Shown: piece by piece, positions 9,882-22,100 of the stretch
Layout: each line of letters opens with the position of its first letter
Numbering within the stretch: position 1 is the first letter of the stretch
NCBI GenBank assembly: GCA_030704615.1
Contig: JAKLZA010000079.1
Location: 1 to 40,000, forward strand
Direction: 5' to 3'
Source of the DNA: Takakia lepidozioides
Lineage: Eukaryota; Streptophyta; Takakiopsida; Takakiales; Takakiaceae
DNA length: 40,000 nt
Program-made: the position numbers and the translations under genes
Notes under the pieces: generated by a model
What the model saw: the letters and a program-made list of their open reading frames with translations, nothing else
Databases searched by the model: none
What the model was told of the DNA's origin: nothing

Positions 9882-11432
9882 CCTTGCAATGGAGGACCTG
9901 AGGACGACTTGGATGCCGATGACCTTGCGGACAGCTACGAAGCCCTTAGATTTTGGAAAAGATACGAAGCGGAAGAGCAGTCCGGCCTCCAAAATGGAGC
10001 ATCTGGGTCACACGTACCCACCGACGGAGGTGGAACGTGTTCATCACGCCAGCGGTGGATGAAGCCATACATCTTTCTCATCAACAAGTTATAGTTTGAG
10101 ATCTGCCACCGAAGTCCATCCCCCCGGATGGAAATTCGGCGCCGCATTTACATCGAAGGGGGATGGACTTCGTCGTGTCCAGTGGCTATCGGCCCACCTG
10201 GCAGTGACTGCCCATAGTTTGCATGGCAGGGTAGGAAACTGAAACGGCTACATTCATGCAGCAGCCAATCTTCATCGGTCCAGGATCCTGTACGGGGGAA
10301 ATTTAAATGTGCCCTGGAGTGTGCCCTGGAATGTACCTCACTCTGTATGACTGTGTTTCATTGTGTTGAATAACTCTCGGATTTGGCCCACTGTTTACAA
10401 TTTGATGTCTCATTTCTACAATTTTCTGTCTGGTTGAATAAAGCAGAGTAACCGGTATGTGAGTCATGTGTCAAGAATATACCAGAGTAACGCCATGTCG
10501 GACATTGAAATAATGTCGGCATAACCGCATTTCCATGTCGGCAAATGCGGCGATGTCGGATCGAAATGCATTTCCATGTCGGACATCGAAATCGGGACAT
10601 CCGGCACCGCATTTCCATGTGGGACAAGAAAATGCGGTGCATCATTTCCGTCCAGGTACACGAAATACCAACACGGGTCTATAAATTGATCAGAAAACGA
10701 GGTTGGCATTGCAAATGCGGCGACGCATTTCCAGCTTGGCAATGGAAACTTCTTTTTGGACAAGGGAATGCGGTGCCGCATTTCCGTCCAACACTTCGAA
10801 AAGTGCACCTATTTCCGACCAGCGCGATGGAATGCGTTACCGCATTTCCGAGAGAGGGTCTGCAAATTGACAAATTGCGATGTCCGTTCTGGAAATGCGG
10901 CGCCGCATTTCCATGTCCGTCATCGACTTTTTTTTTACAATGGAATGCGGTGCCAGTTTTTGCTGATGGGTCTGCAGTTCGAACAACCACCATCCCCAAT
11001 ATGGAAATGCGGCACCGCATTTCCAATCCCGCCATGTCGGCCTCCTTGTTCGACCTCTTGTTCGACCTCTGTAAGCGTGGTGGCATCCATGCAATGAGCG
11101 GGAGAGGCCAAAACTGGCGTGTGGACAAAGGAAATTTTGGAAATGCGGCACCGCATTCCCAATTCAGATTACTTTTTACTATGCCAACATTGAAATGGAA
11201 AAATTAGTCCCTCCCCTGTTTTGGAAATGCGGTGCCGCATTTCCAAAAGAGGTTCTTAGAGTTGCCAAAATTTTGGAAATGCCCTGACCCATTTCTGATT
11301 TTGGGAGCGTCCTGGTTTGGGCGATTGTGTGGCTGGAATGCACACTGGAGAGGGGTCACGAATGTCGGGCAGAATTTTCTTTATATACTCTGGAAGAGAA
11401 TTTACATTTACAGAGACTTCATTAAAATTCTA
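9882..11432. repeat. E1 region upstream of X with hairpin and palindrome cluster
   Basis: No gene is supported here. A long imperfect palindrome lies at about 10108-10175. From 10500 to 11250 there are about ten copies of the AAATGCGG...CCGCATTT palindrome, matching E0 7682-8375. The cluster lies downstream of the ParB-methyltransferase gene and upstream of X. At 10310-10336 the sequence jumps from X-upstream DNA straight to the arm shared with E0; gene Y, present at that position in E0, is absent. Confidence 0.75.
10108..10175. repeat. Hairpin upstream of gene X (E1)
   Basis: GAAGTCCATCCCCC at the left pairs with GGGGGATGGACTTC at the right, flanking a hybrid core (AAATTCGGCGCCGCATTT) that joins the E2-type half-palindrome to the E0/E1-type half. 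The counterpart in E0 at 24257-24324 is inverted. Confidence 0.7.
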
Positions 11433-14400
11433 TTAATCTTGAAAATCATCGGAATCCTCATCCTGTTCTAGACTGTCCTGCTCCTCCTCCACCCCTCAGT
11501 GCCTCTCTCATCCAGCGGACTGCTCGTTGGCCAGGCTTTCAAAAATCCCATCTTCCCCTTGCGGAACTGTCCATCTCACCTCCGTTGGGTCGTCTCCTCC
11601 CTGTCTGCGTCGCTCTCATCCGCTGAATCACATATGTACTTTCGTACCCGTCTACCTGTCTGAGCTGCTGCCAACTCTTTCCTTATCCTTCTGTCCTCCC
11701 TAGCCCTCTCCAAAATCTGCTCTACTTTACTGGGATTCTCACTTCTTCTAATCGCTGTATTTGCGAGTTTAGCTGCATAACTAGGAAGGGAGTAGTCCCT
11801 CACCGGGCTCGTCATGAAGTCGGCCCTCGCAAAGAACGGGACATTCTTCCTGGCAGGAAGTGTAGGCCCTACATGTTTCGACCCGGACCCTGCAATCCTG
11901 CACATGACAATCATCAACGAGACTAATGAGAACCACAGTCGGGAAATTCCTTTGACATAAATGACCCAGAAGGCTTTGCAAACTTACAATGTTTGCACTC
12001 ACTCGTATTCCGGGTTCTCCTCTGCATCAATGTCCACTGTGTCTTCCTCGGACTCCGACGAATCCGAGGAGACTTCCGCTCTGTCGGGAGCCTTCACATT
12101 CCGTTGCAGCCCCTCCAGATGGGATCCCCACACGGATGAATCCTCCTCGTAGGCAAAGAGGTGCCGGTCGGAAAACCGCCCAGCCCACATTGAGGCACCT
12201 GTTACAATGCCATCCACACATTACCACATGGCGCTTCAGATGTTGCGAACTACATCCTAACGAGAATTTGCAGAACAGCAGAGATCAAGATTCTGCATAC
12301 CTGTCCCACAGATGAGGTCCAGCACTGTGCCCTCCACGTCTGTGCATGTCTCCATAATTGTCTGAATGAAGGCAGGGCTCCGAGTCCGTGAGTACCGCAG
12401 GGGTTCCGTTGAAGTGAGGCTATGAGGGAGAAGTTCCTTGGGAACGTTGTTGAACAGAACGTCGTAATCGAGTGGGTCGCAGTTCGGGTCAACCTTTCCT
12501 CCCTCCTTCCGGAAAGCAAAGGTGGAGTTTTCCTTCACAAAGCAGTATGCATCGAACTGCTTCGTCTGCATACACAGGGGGAAAACGATTAGAAACCGAA
12601 TGCGGCACCGCATTTGAAAGCACCCAAGCAAATGAATGGACGAGTGCCAGTGTCGTAATCACCTTCTTCCCTTCCGACCGAAGGCCCAGTGTGTTGATGC
12701 ACGTCCACTTCTTTTTCAGAATCGGGACGGCGCTCTTGCGGGTCCACTTCGCAATTCCTGTCTGAGTGTTTTTTCCTCTGCTCGCCAGGACAACCACACA
12801 GCCTCTGTCGTCCAACACCATGCGGGCAAGCCCGAATCCTTTCTTCCAAAAGTCCTCCGAGTACCTGTTCCAAGATGGCAAAGCTTGCAGTCCTTCCACA
12901 GGCTCTCCGTCCGGAATATCCAAGATGATCATATCGCAAGACCACTCGGTGGCATTTCCGCCCCTCCTACAATCCTTGTCTGCACACACACCCTCTCAAA
13001 GAACGAGACCATATTCTGAAATCCTGGGGTGTCGGAAGGCTCTTCGGCAGTCGCCTTCTTCAGTGCTCTGCCCTTCAGACCCTCCATGGTCTTCATGTAT
13101 GCCAACTTGGCTGCCCGTCCATCCAAAGCCGCCAAGAAACTCTCATTTACACACTGGACTACAGTTTCGGGAGCCACTTTCGGCCTCTTCATTTCCACCG
13201 GCTCGAAAGGGTGCCCCCTGGGGGGTTGAAGAGTGCCTTCTTTGCCGAGCCAGTTCTCGTGCCTCTCGTGACAACGGTGGGCACAGGGGAGGCAGCCTGC
13301 GTTTGGGGGGGTGGGCTGGTTGCAAAGTCTCCATCGGAGTCCTCTTCCTCACCCTCTTCCTGAACAGGCTGTTTCTGCTTCTTCGTTTTGGCGGTGTCAC
13401 AACAGCTGCTCCTTGCTGGCGAGTCCTCTTCTTCGACCCCTTCTGTTGGGCCTGCACAGCTGCATCCACCGTCTTTTGTGCCATCTCAGCTGCCTTTCTG
13501 GATTCTTCCAGAGCAGCAGATTCCTTTGCCGACTTTGGCCCAGCAGGGACACGTCTTTCCTTTCTCTTCTCTTCTGCCAAGGCGTGCAGATCTTTCTCAG
13601 ACTCGTCAACAATACCGCCAGACATGTCCAGGTACCACGGGCATCCAACGAGATGCGCGGGATGCCATTGTTTCTGCATCTCGGGTGTGTAGACACAGCT
13701 TGGGCCCGCCACGGTCCAAGCCATGAAGAACGGGGGCTCTTGAGCCAGGGCCCCTGTCTGAAGGAGCACGTATTTCATATACCTGCAAGGCAGTCAGCAT
13801 GCGTGAGCAAAACTTGAGACCAACCTACTGGCAGAGTGCCACCGAAAACATAAAATGCGAATGCGGTGCCGCATTTCCGAGACAAACCTCGTAACCAGGC
13901 TTCGCATACAAGGGCAGCTGTGCTTCACCTGTAAACAATTCGCATTGCAGCTTTCCCCGCTCCCTCCTGATGTGTAAACTCCACGCTCCTTCTTGCTGTC
14001 TGTAGCTCTCTGGCGAAAAGGTTGTCCTTGTACGCACATCTGAAACGTGTCACGTAGTCTTCCAATGTCTGTGTTCCATCCCATTTGACGTACAAGCCGA
14101 ACGAATTTGTGTGCATTACGACTTGCTCCTTTGCATTCGACATTACCTGCCATTCCCAAATGCATTGTCACGTAGCAGTTCAGGGAATTCATGTCAGAAA
14201 AGCAAATCTGGGGAAGTACCTTGAATTACCTGGAACCACCAAGTCATACGGTTGAGCCACACATCCACTGCAGGGTCGGAAACTTCCAGTGGAAAAGACC
14301 ACATTGTCCTTATGCTCTCGGATGCATTCCAGATCGACAGCCACCGTGTCTGCCATTTCCGATCCAATGTCAGTGGCTGGAAGAGAGTGGCTATTGCTAG

Positions 14401-16635
14401 GAAGGAAATTCAGTGCATTGAAACCTCACCTTCTCTTTCGCCTCCACACATGCCGTTGAGAGGTGATGCAGTTTCTCCAATTGCATGGTCGGCTGCATGG
14501 CCCGAGAATAGTGTTTTGCAATCTCGGGGATGAAGTCCTTTCCAAGTGCCGGATCTGCAATTGCCACCAGCTTCACAAGCTTTGACTTGTATTTGGTTCT
14601 GGACTTGACCGGCTTCCTTCAAGTGCTCAGTCAATGACTGCAACGTTTTGACCTGCCCCTCACTTTCCATGAAGAAGCGTTTGGCATGGGCCAAATCCAG
14701 CTTGATGTTTGACTGCCAACAAAAACATGCAGAAGCGTTACATTCGATTCATGTGGAAACATTACTGGAAATTGGGGAAGGATGAGCAGAGGGAAATTGG
14801 AGCACGACTTACTTCGTATATCACCTCCACCATTCCATCCATAGTGAGACGATACCATGTCCGGTCTGTTTTTGCAACGGCTTTCTGAATGAGCTCCGGC
14901 TCCAGCATTTCCGCAAACATCTGCGGATCAGTAAGACCAGTTTTCCTCACCCTGTACAGCATATGTGCCATGTGGGTATGCACGTACGCATTCTCAGTGA
15001 CCCTGCAAGGCACACTCTCCAGTTCAGTACACGGAAGCACGGAATCAAACCAGAATGGAAACCGAAATGCGGCACCGCATTTCGAATGTGCTAGGGAGGG
15101 TATGAGTATCTTACGAGTTGAGGTCCGCCATGGCATTCTTGAGGAGGGAGGAGTCTGCCGCCTTCACCTTGAGGATGACACACTCCACCATGTAATGCCA
15201 GCCAATGTGCTTGGCATGGTTCTGCTTGATGTACTCCCACCAGGCGAGAAGTCGGTGATTCCCGTCCCACACAAAGAACATTTTTCCCGACATATGGCCG
15301 AAGTCGGGATCACCCTTCAGCGTCGCCTCGAATTCGTGGTTGCGAGTGTGCCAGTGGGTATCCCACGTTGACAATTCATCGGCAGTGGGTCCACGGGTTT
15401 CGCCGTCCTCATTCTCTATGGAAACGTAAAACGCTGCCGATCCCAGACGGTACCCTTCTCGAAATGCGAACTTGAGCTTATCCACATCTCCGGGAAGGGC
15501 CTGCCTGACGATGGGAAGGGAGACCATGCGACAGAGTGGGATTCGAAGAGTCCGCTGGAATACCCTGCTGCCCAGAACTCTGCCAATGCTACTGTGTGTC
15601 TCCTCCAACATTTTATCCGCTGCACTTTTGAAATCCTCCGGAGACATGTCTGTAGGTGCGGTAGTGGCTGAGCAGGTGGAGCATCCTCAACTGGAGCTGC
15701 ACTCTGGGGCCTGTGTGCGGGCAATTCTGCCATTGCAGAGGCCTCCTCCGGGCCTGCTAGCTCATCGGTGGTGAGGTCTGCCTGCGAACGTTCAGCGGCA
15801 GCACCCTCCTCCGGTACCAAATCGAGATCAACGGTCGATCCCATTGCCTTCGCTGCAGCAGAGTCGGCCCCAACATCTGCAGGCGGGAAATCCTCCAGGA
15901 ACTGAGCTTCAGCTCGTGGAAGCGGTTTTGCGGGAGATTGTTCGCCCGTCGCCCTGATTGCCTTCTGCTTCCTCATCCTTGCAGGTGAAGGTGTCTGCTG
16001 CAATAGAATCTGTCTTCTACCCTGCTGCTTCATTCGCGTTGGGGGGGTGAATCGGCCTGAGCCGGTTCAGAAGCCAGTAGAGGGACGGGCTGCTTCTTCT
16101 TCGACTTTGCTGGAGAAGGGCCCGACCCCTGCTGGCGATTCTCCATGATCGAAGAACGCGAGTCGATCTCTGAGACTTGAACTTGCCCTTCGAAGACGCG
16201 TCTTTGAATCGCAGAGGGCTAGGCCCGGCAGGAGTACCCGCGCTCGGGGATCGGGTGGGTGTACGTGCTGCAGCTAGCTCCTCGGACTCTTCCTGCGGCT
16301 CTTCGGATTCCTGCGATCCCTCCAGCACGTCCACCTTTCCTGTTAGGCATGCAAACATGTTCTGCATTCAAGTCTCCTAGCATTCAGTCTAAGAATTACA
16401 GAAGCAAAATGGGGGGTTCGGTGCTCGATCAGCTGCGCGCAGCCCGATCGCATGGAGCTCTCACTGGTGGCTGGGTTGCCTGAGTGGCCTGCTGCTCGGA
16501 GATGGCAATCTCCTCCTGTAGACGCATCTGCTTCCTCCCCTTCGGCATTGGCCTACGTCCGAAGTATAATTTCCGGAGCTTGCGACGAGGTCTCCTGTCT
16601 GGTGCACGAACTCCCCCCCTCTCAGGTTCGAGCAT
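11433..16635 (-). CDS. E1 ParB-like/N6-N4 DNA methyltransferase-like fusion protein (about 1,430 aa)
   Basis: Ten exons, minus strand: 16635-16465, 16361-15115, 15002-14813, 14712-14430, 14376-14230, 14146-13929, 13782-12663, 12565-12301, 12198-12003 and 11897-11433. All borders are GT-AG, and most exon joins keep phase. Exon 1 encodes a basic, nuclear-localisation-like stretch (RPRRKLRKLYFGRRP). Exon 2 has an acidic/Ser-Pro-rich linker and then a ParB/sulfiredoxin-like domain (about residues 295-470) with WDGNHRLLAW. Exons 3-6 are Trp/Arg-rich and probably helical. Exon 7 has a Lys/Gln/Glu coiled region and a methyltransferase motif IV-like LDIPDGEP (about residue 1040). Exons 8/9 hold motif I DLICGTG-ASMWAG (about residue 1210). 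Exon 10 ends in EVRWTVPQGEDGIFE and an acidic tail. The motif IV-then-I order is that of beta-class methylases. Single-base frame breaks near 16176, 15650, 13394, 13220 and 11597 mean it may be damaged or misassembled. Confidence 0.78.
15064..15083. repeat. Palindrome inside intron 2 of the E1 fusion gene
   Basis: A single GAAATGCGGCACCGCATTTC lies in the 112-bp intron between exons 2 and 3. The same intron in E0 has one at 3901-3920. E1 introns 6 (about 13857-13880) and 7 (about 12597-12617) carry similar single copies, matched in E0 at about 5098-5116 and 6363-6381. Confidence 0.8.
15111..15647 (-). CDS. ParB/sulfiredoxin-like domain segment of the E1 fusion gene
   Basis: This is the best-preserved block of exon 2, an open frame of 178 codons from MSPEDF. 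The pattern PGDVDKL..AFREGYRLGSAAFYVS followed by GKMFFVWDGNHRLLAW matches the ParB N-terminal fold: the first part sets the Leu/Phe helix and strand, and DGNHRxxA corresponds to the GERRxRA-type box. The frame changes relative to the upstream acidic linker just before this segment in both E0 and E1, whereas E2 is continuous there, so an internal ATG, a small intron or an ancestral frameshift are all possible. This is a sub-feature of the gene at 11433-16635. Confidence 0.7.
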   Translation of the reverse strand: MSPEDFKSAADKMLEETHSSIGRVLGSRVFQRTLRIPLCRMVSLPIVRQALPGDVDKLKFAFREGYRLGSAAFYVSIENEDGETRGPTADELSTWDTHWHTRNHEFEATLKGDPDFGHMSGKMFFVWDGNHRLLAWWEYIKQNHAKHIGWHYMVECVILKVKAADSSLLKNAMADLNS

Positions 16636-19181
16636 AAGAAGAACAGAGAGAGGGAAAAGGGGCAAAGAGTGCAGATGGAAAGGGCGCGAGAGGGGTGACT
16701 GAGGAGACACGACAAAAGTAGATGAAACGGCGGTGATGCACCACTTGGGTTCGAAAGGTTGGACGAAAGTGTCTCCTCGTGGAGTTTGCGTCATTACGAA
16801 ATTCGAATCGTTGAGGGTACGCCCGCCGTCCGAAAATCAAACATCATTATCCAACGGTCAGGCCGCGCCGCCTCATGCCCCTTCAGTCAGATAGAGTGCC
16901 GACATGTGCAGCAATTCCGTTGCTCACGTGTTCACATTTCAAGGCATTTCCGTCCCAGCGTCTGATGAGTTGGAGCGAGAATGCGAATGCGGCGCCGCAT
17001 TTCGTTAAGTACATCAGCTACACATCCGTACTTGTTGGAAGAAAATGCGGCACCGCATTTCCGTTCCACCTTCACATACCTTAGTTGTTGAACGGAAATA
17101 CGGTGCCGCATTTCCGTCCCACAGCTCCATGTATGAGATTCAGAAGGGAAATGCGGCGCCGCATTTCCGTTCCCACTTCACATACGTTAGTTGATGAATG
17201 GAAATGCCGTGCCACATTTCCGTTCGGGAAAGTATAGAGGTCTCACCTGGACAGAAATGCGTGTCGCATTTCCGGTCTGGAAAGGTTGAAGGTCTCACAT
17301 GGATGAAATGCGGCAACACATTTCCGTAGCACAGCTCCAGGCCGAATATACAAAACGGAAATGCGGCGCCGCATTTCCGTTCGAGAATGTCGGAAGGTGC
17401 GACGGAAATGCGGTGCCGCATTTCTGTACCCGTTGCGCACGATTTTCAGTCAGAATGGAAATGCGGTACCGCATTTCCGTTCTGTAGAGTATTAACGTCT
17501 GACGCTGGCGGAAATGCCTTCCCGCATTTTCGTTCCACAGCTCCATGCCTCACATACAAAACGGAAATGCGGTGCCGCATTTCCGTTTTGGAATGTCGGA
17601 TGGTGGGACTCCGACGGAAATGCGGTACCGCATTTCAATTCCGATGTTTCAGGATATTTCATCAGAACGGAAATGCGGTGCCGCATTTCCTTTTTAAATC
17701 TAATACATTCCGTTCTGGAATGTTGGGAGGTGCGACTCGGATGGAAATGCGCTGCCGCATTTCAGTTCCGATGGTTCACGATTTTCAGTCAGAACGGAAA
17801 TGCGGTGCCGCATTTCCGTTCTGGCTGATGGTAGGTGCGACTCGGATGGAAATACGGTGCCGCATTCAGTTCCGATGGTTCACGATTTTCAGTCAGAACG
17901 GAAATGCGGTGCCGCATTTCCGTTCTGGCGACTCAATTTGCGCATTTCAGTTCGATGGTTCACGATCAGTCAGAACGGAACGCATTTCCGTTCTGGATGA
18001 TGGTAGGTGCGACTCGGATGGAAATACGGTGCCGCATTTCAGTTCAGATAGTTCACGATTTTCAGTCAGAACGGAAATGCGGTGCCGCATTTCCGTTCTG
18101 GATAGTGTGAATGTCTCAACCGGTCGGAATTGCGCTGTATGAAGCTGTCGGAATCTTACTCGGCTCCAGGCATCAGATACAAAAATGGAAATGCGGCGCC
18201 GCATTTCCGAATTGCGACTTAATGTGAATGTCGAAAAGTGCGACTTTGACGGAAATGCGGTGCCGCATTTCTTCTGTTCCCGTTGTTCATAATTCTCAAT
18301 CAGAACGGAAATGCGGTACCGCATTTCCGTTCCACCTTCACATACCGTGCTTGTTGAATGAAAATGCGGTACCGCATTTCCGTTCTCGAGAGTATGAATG
18401 TCTTTTAAGGACGGAAATGTGCTGCAGCATTTCTATCCCTCAGCTCCATGCATCAGATACAAAATGGAAATGCGGCGCCGCATTCCCGTTCTGGAATGTC
18501 GAAAAGTGCGACTCGGACGGAAATGCGGTGCCGCATTTCTGTTCCCGTTGTTCATAAATCTCAATCAGAACGGAAATGCGGTACCGCATTTCCGTTCCAC
18601 CTTCACATACCGTGCTTGCTGGATGGAAATGCGTTACCGCATTTCCGTTCTGGAGAGTATAAAGGTTTCCCCCGGACGGAAACTCGGTGCCGCATTTCCG
18701 TCGCTCTGTTGCATGACCAAGATGCAATACGGAAATGCGGCGCCGTATTTCCGTCCACCAGCAATCGACAGAATCACTCGTGACGGGAAATCTGGAACCT
18801 CAATGGGTTGCATTGTTCCGAAACAACACAATTGCGGCCAGTCTTGATGAGCACAACTTGGTTGTCTGACCGTTTTAACCAGCAGTCCTGGCACTTGTCA
18901 GTGCGAACGTTCCTGTCTGCACCGAGAATACTGCTGGATCCACCCTCAGGAGAAACTGTCAGGAGATGTTATTTCGTCGCCGAATCGGCCATCATTGTCC
19001 TACTCACTGGCTATGGAATCAAACCTCCCACCTTCATGCATGTAGCTTGAAACAATACTTTCCACTTCAATGTGCGACTTCCAATTGTCGATGGACTCCG
19101 CAGATCCACTTAGATGGTGCCTGTGAGCCTTGGTCTGTCGCTATACTGAACCTCGCACTTGCCAACTCCGTGCGGTGTTCG
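16636..19181. repeat. E1 divergent intergenic region with large palindrome array
   Basis: About 34 palindromes with core AAATGCGGYRCCGCATTT, or decayed versions of it, run from 16983 to 18760, spaced about 50-60 bp apart. Flanks alternate (TCAGAACGG..CCGTTCTGG and GACTCGGATGG..CAGTTCCGATGG types), making higher-order units. The array is about 1.8 kb against about 1.1 kb in E0. It sits between the start codons of the ParB-methyltransferase (16635, minus) and transposase (19182, plus), so both promoters are embedded in or next to it. Long open frames inside it are by-products of the repeat and not genes. Confidence 0.88.
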
Positions 19182-22100
19182 ATGGCTCCGAATTCCTACG
19201 CTATAGTTTGCTGTCCTCCGCAACTTGGGAGAGCCTGGATCCCAAACGAGGGAGGACTTTGCAGAGTGACTGAAACTTACCTTTGTTCCAAATTCAAGCT
19301 CAAACCGGGCACAGTTTATTTGGAAGAAGAAAGGAAGGATGTTCCTGGACAGGTTGACGAGACCATTGTCGTGCTAGGTAACGACGGAGGTTGCGGAATC
19401 GAATGGCACGTTCCCCCGTCAGACACCATCCTGTACCGAGCTGTGGGAATGCCCATTCCCTTTCCGAATCAGTCGCTGCCCACACCATCCACAAAGGAGT
19501 CCGGAAACCGAGAGGCGGCCACTGCCAACAGAGAGGTATGCAACGATAATCATTCCCGACCTGGACCGTCAAGACCCTCCATAGCTTCTCGTGTGGACGT
19601 ATTCGACATTTCCGACGAGGAAGATGATTGCATTGAGGTACCCATGTCCTCCACACGGTCGTTCAAATCCGGCATGGACGTCTCTGTAGGTGCTACGCAT
19701 GTGCCCTCGAGCATAACTCCAACCCGGTCCATTGTGCAGCTCCTACGACAACATCACCTCGATGGTTCTCGCTCCGAGCTGGCTGCTCTCGACTATGCCA
19801 AATTCCCAGTCAGAAAGGTAACTTTTCTGCCTCCCGAAGTCGATGGCAATGTCATCTTCGAGTTTCCACCTGTTTCTTCGTCAAAGAAAGCCTCGGGATG
19901 TTAACAGACATGGATCGAAAGCATGACGGACACCCCTGGTGTGTGACGAAGACCAGTAGCACGAAAATTGCTGATGGTGTTCGTGTACGATATGTCCTCT
20001 GTGCGGGGAAGCTGAGGTGCCTCAATCCCACCTGCTTCCACTTTCTCTCCAAAGGAGGGCGGAGAAACGAGACGGATTGGACTGGCACAACGCATCATCC
20101 ATTCATTGTCTCCAGCCAAGCTCCTGCGGGTTCTTTCAAGTGTGCACATTGCAAAGAACCACCGACGTGCATGTCCATGTGCAGAGCCAAGCAATATTAC
20201 GTAATCCATTTGCTCCCGGACTTGACTAGAGCTTGCATACACGTTGGGGTCCACTGCCACCCCTTGGCGAGAGGCAACATGCGTGAGGCTGTGCAGGAAG
20301 CACACGACATCATAAAAGAGGAGGTGAAATTGAGCCCCGGAGCCAGACCAAAGCAGATTCAGCTGAAGGCAGCCCACAAGATTGCTCTTGGCAAAATCAT
20401 GTCTGAAGATGGTTCCGACCGAGAGCCCTTGACCGAAGACGAGATGCGTGACCTCTTGGAGTCCGTCTCGCACGTTTGTAGTCCGAATGTGCGGAATCAC
20501 ATCGTATCTTGCAAGCAGGAGTTCGGCAGGGGGTCGGACATGTACTCAATCCTGGAGGTGAAACGAATGACTGGATATGACTACATCCAAGGTAGCAGGT
20601 TTCCAGGGCAAGGCAGCGAATCCGATCGTTGTTACATTTTCAAAATGTCGACGTGTGGGCCTGGGAGTGGAGTCGACTTGGTCACTCGCATGACAACTGG
20701 AAACTTGTCGAATGCTTGGGTGATGTTTGATCACATCAAGCGAATTACAAACCATCAGTGGGTGACTATGGGTGCGCATGTTTATGACTATCACTCCAAG
20801 AGGCTCATGACGATTGCAATCTGCGAGATGAAAGGGGAGGACACACAGTCCGAGATGCATCTGTGGGAGGGCATAAACCAGCAGATGGCAAGGGCGGGAT
20901 TGCCAGAGCCCAATTTCAGGGGATTCATGGCAGACAACGCTCAGGCCAACTGGGCAGCGGTGCGGCGTGTGTACGGTGAGGACCCCAATGTTCCAATGGA
21001 GGGGAAAGAGAGATCCTGTGGATTCCATTGGATGCAGAGTCTATCCCACTACACTACCAAATTTGTTGCTAGCTCATTCCAGGCTGAACACCGTGTCCTT
21101 TGTACGGCGTGGAAGGATGCACCCACATTTGATGACGCGGAGGTTAAGTTTGCTATCATCGAGGCTTGGTGGAACACGTCAGGTGCAGTGGAGACAACCA
21201 ATCTGGGAGCATTGCACAGCTGGTTGGGGTGGTGGCATTTTCGGTATCGACAGTTCGGACAGTACATGCGGGAGGTAGGCTGCTGTCATTTTCGTTCATT
21301 TGTCTTTCTGTTACGGACATTTCGATTGGTCCCTCACCGTTGTTTGTGTCCTTCTAGGAGCGGTGCTTGGATTCCGACACGGACATGCCGAACACGAATA
21401 TGGCAGAATCGGTCCACTCCTCCTGGCGAGCGTCTTCTGCCGCACATCTGGTGGACGTAGTGACGGCCACAACGGAGGACATCGACAGAGCAATCATGCA
21501 GCAAGCCACGTACTACAAGTTCCTGAGCGGCAAACAATGGGGCTTTGGGCCGGACAGGGAGGAATTGTTGGTACGAACAGCTTCGAGGTCCAAGAATCCA
21601 GTGAAATGGGCGACAGCATTGCGAGAGAAGATCAAAGGGACGCCTCTGCACCGCAGAGGTGAACACCTAGAGGGGGACGTCCGGACTCGCCCTGTCAGGC
21701 GGAGGATTGAAGAGGAACCCGGGTGCGAAGAGGATTCCTGGAGATCCGACAGGAACATTCGGACAGCACCTCGAGGTCCCGTCATGTTGCCGCACAATGT
21801 GTCTTCCAGCAGTGGAAGCCCAAGAAATTCCAGATCGCCGTCGCCTTCAACCGGGGATTTCGTGCAACAAATTCCCACCGCTCCCTTGCCCCACATTCCG
21901 CCCGCTGTTATGCAGTATGGCCAAGCCATTGTGGAGACGACTGTGTCTGCCTCACAGTGGAGAATTGCTCGCACAAAGCCGTCGTTTCGAGGAAGGTGTT
22001 CCGCAATTCGTGTGGATACACGGCAACGTTGTTTAGAGATGATAAGGAGGAATCCAGATGGGGCTGTCCCTGCTCCTACTTTTACAGGAAGATTTGTCCA

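Larger units (their letters stand above)
10333..19941 (-). repeat. Right arm of the giant inverted repeat
   Basis: This is the E1 counterpart of 1-8549. The match reaches the first base of the window, so it would continue further if more left-hand sequence were available. The spacer (8550-10332) holds the E0 gene Y 3' part and the E1 left end with gene X. Confidence 0.9.

Noticed and set aside
12766-13692. 308-codon plus-strand open frame opposite E1 exon 7 (and 309 codons at 5282-6211 in E0)
   Set aside because: Antisense to conserved methyltransferase exons. The matching E2 region has no comparable antisense protein.
2344-16635. A bacterial-type ParABS partition locus
   Set aside because: Although a ParB-like domain and palindrome arrays coexist, there is no ParA ATPase, the genes have introns, and the element moves as a transposon. 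Only a loose analogy is retained.
16983-18760. CRISPR array
   Set aside because: Palindromic repeats at near-regular spacing look superficially similar, but the repeats vary, the intervening sequences are themselves repeated, no cas genes are present and the DNA is eukaryotic.
1-19941. Giant palindrome as an assembly artefact
   Set aside because: The arms differ by point changes, indels and array length, and the centre is explained by a target duplication that restores a gene frame. An artefactual fold-back would be near identical. Long-read confirmation would still be useful.
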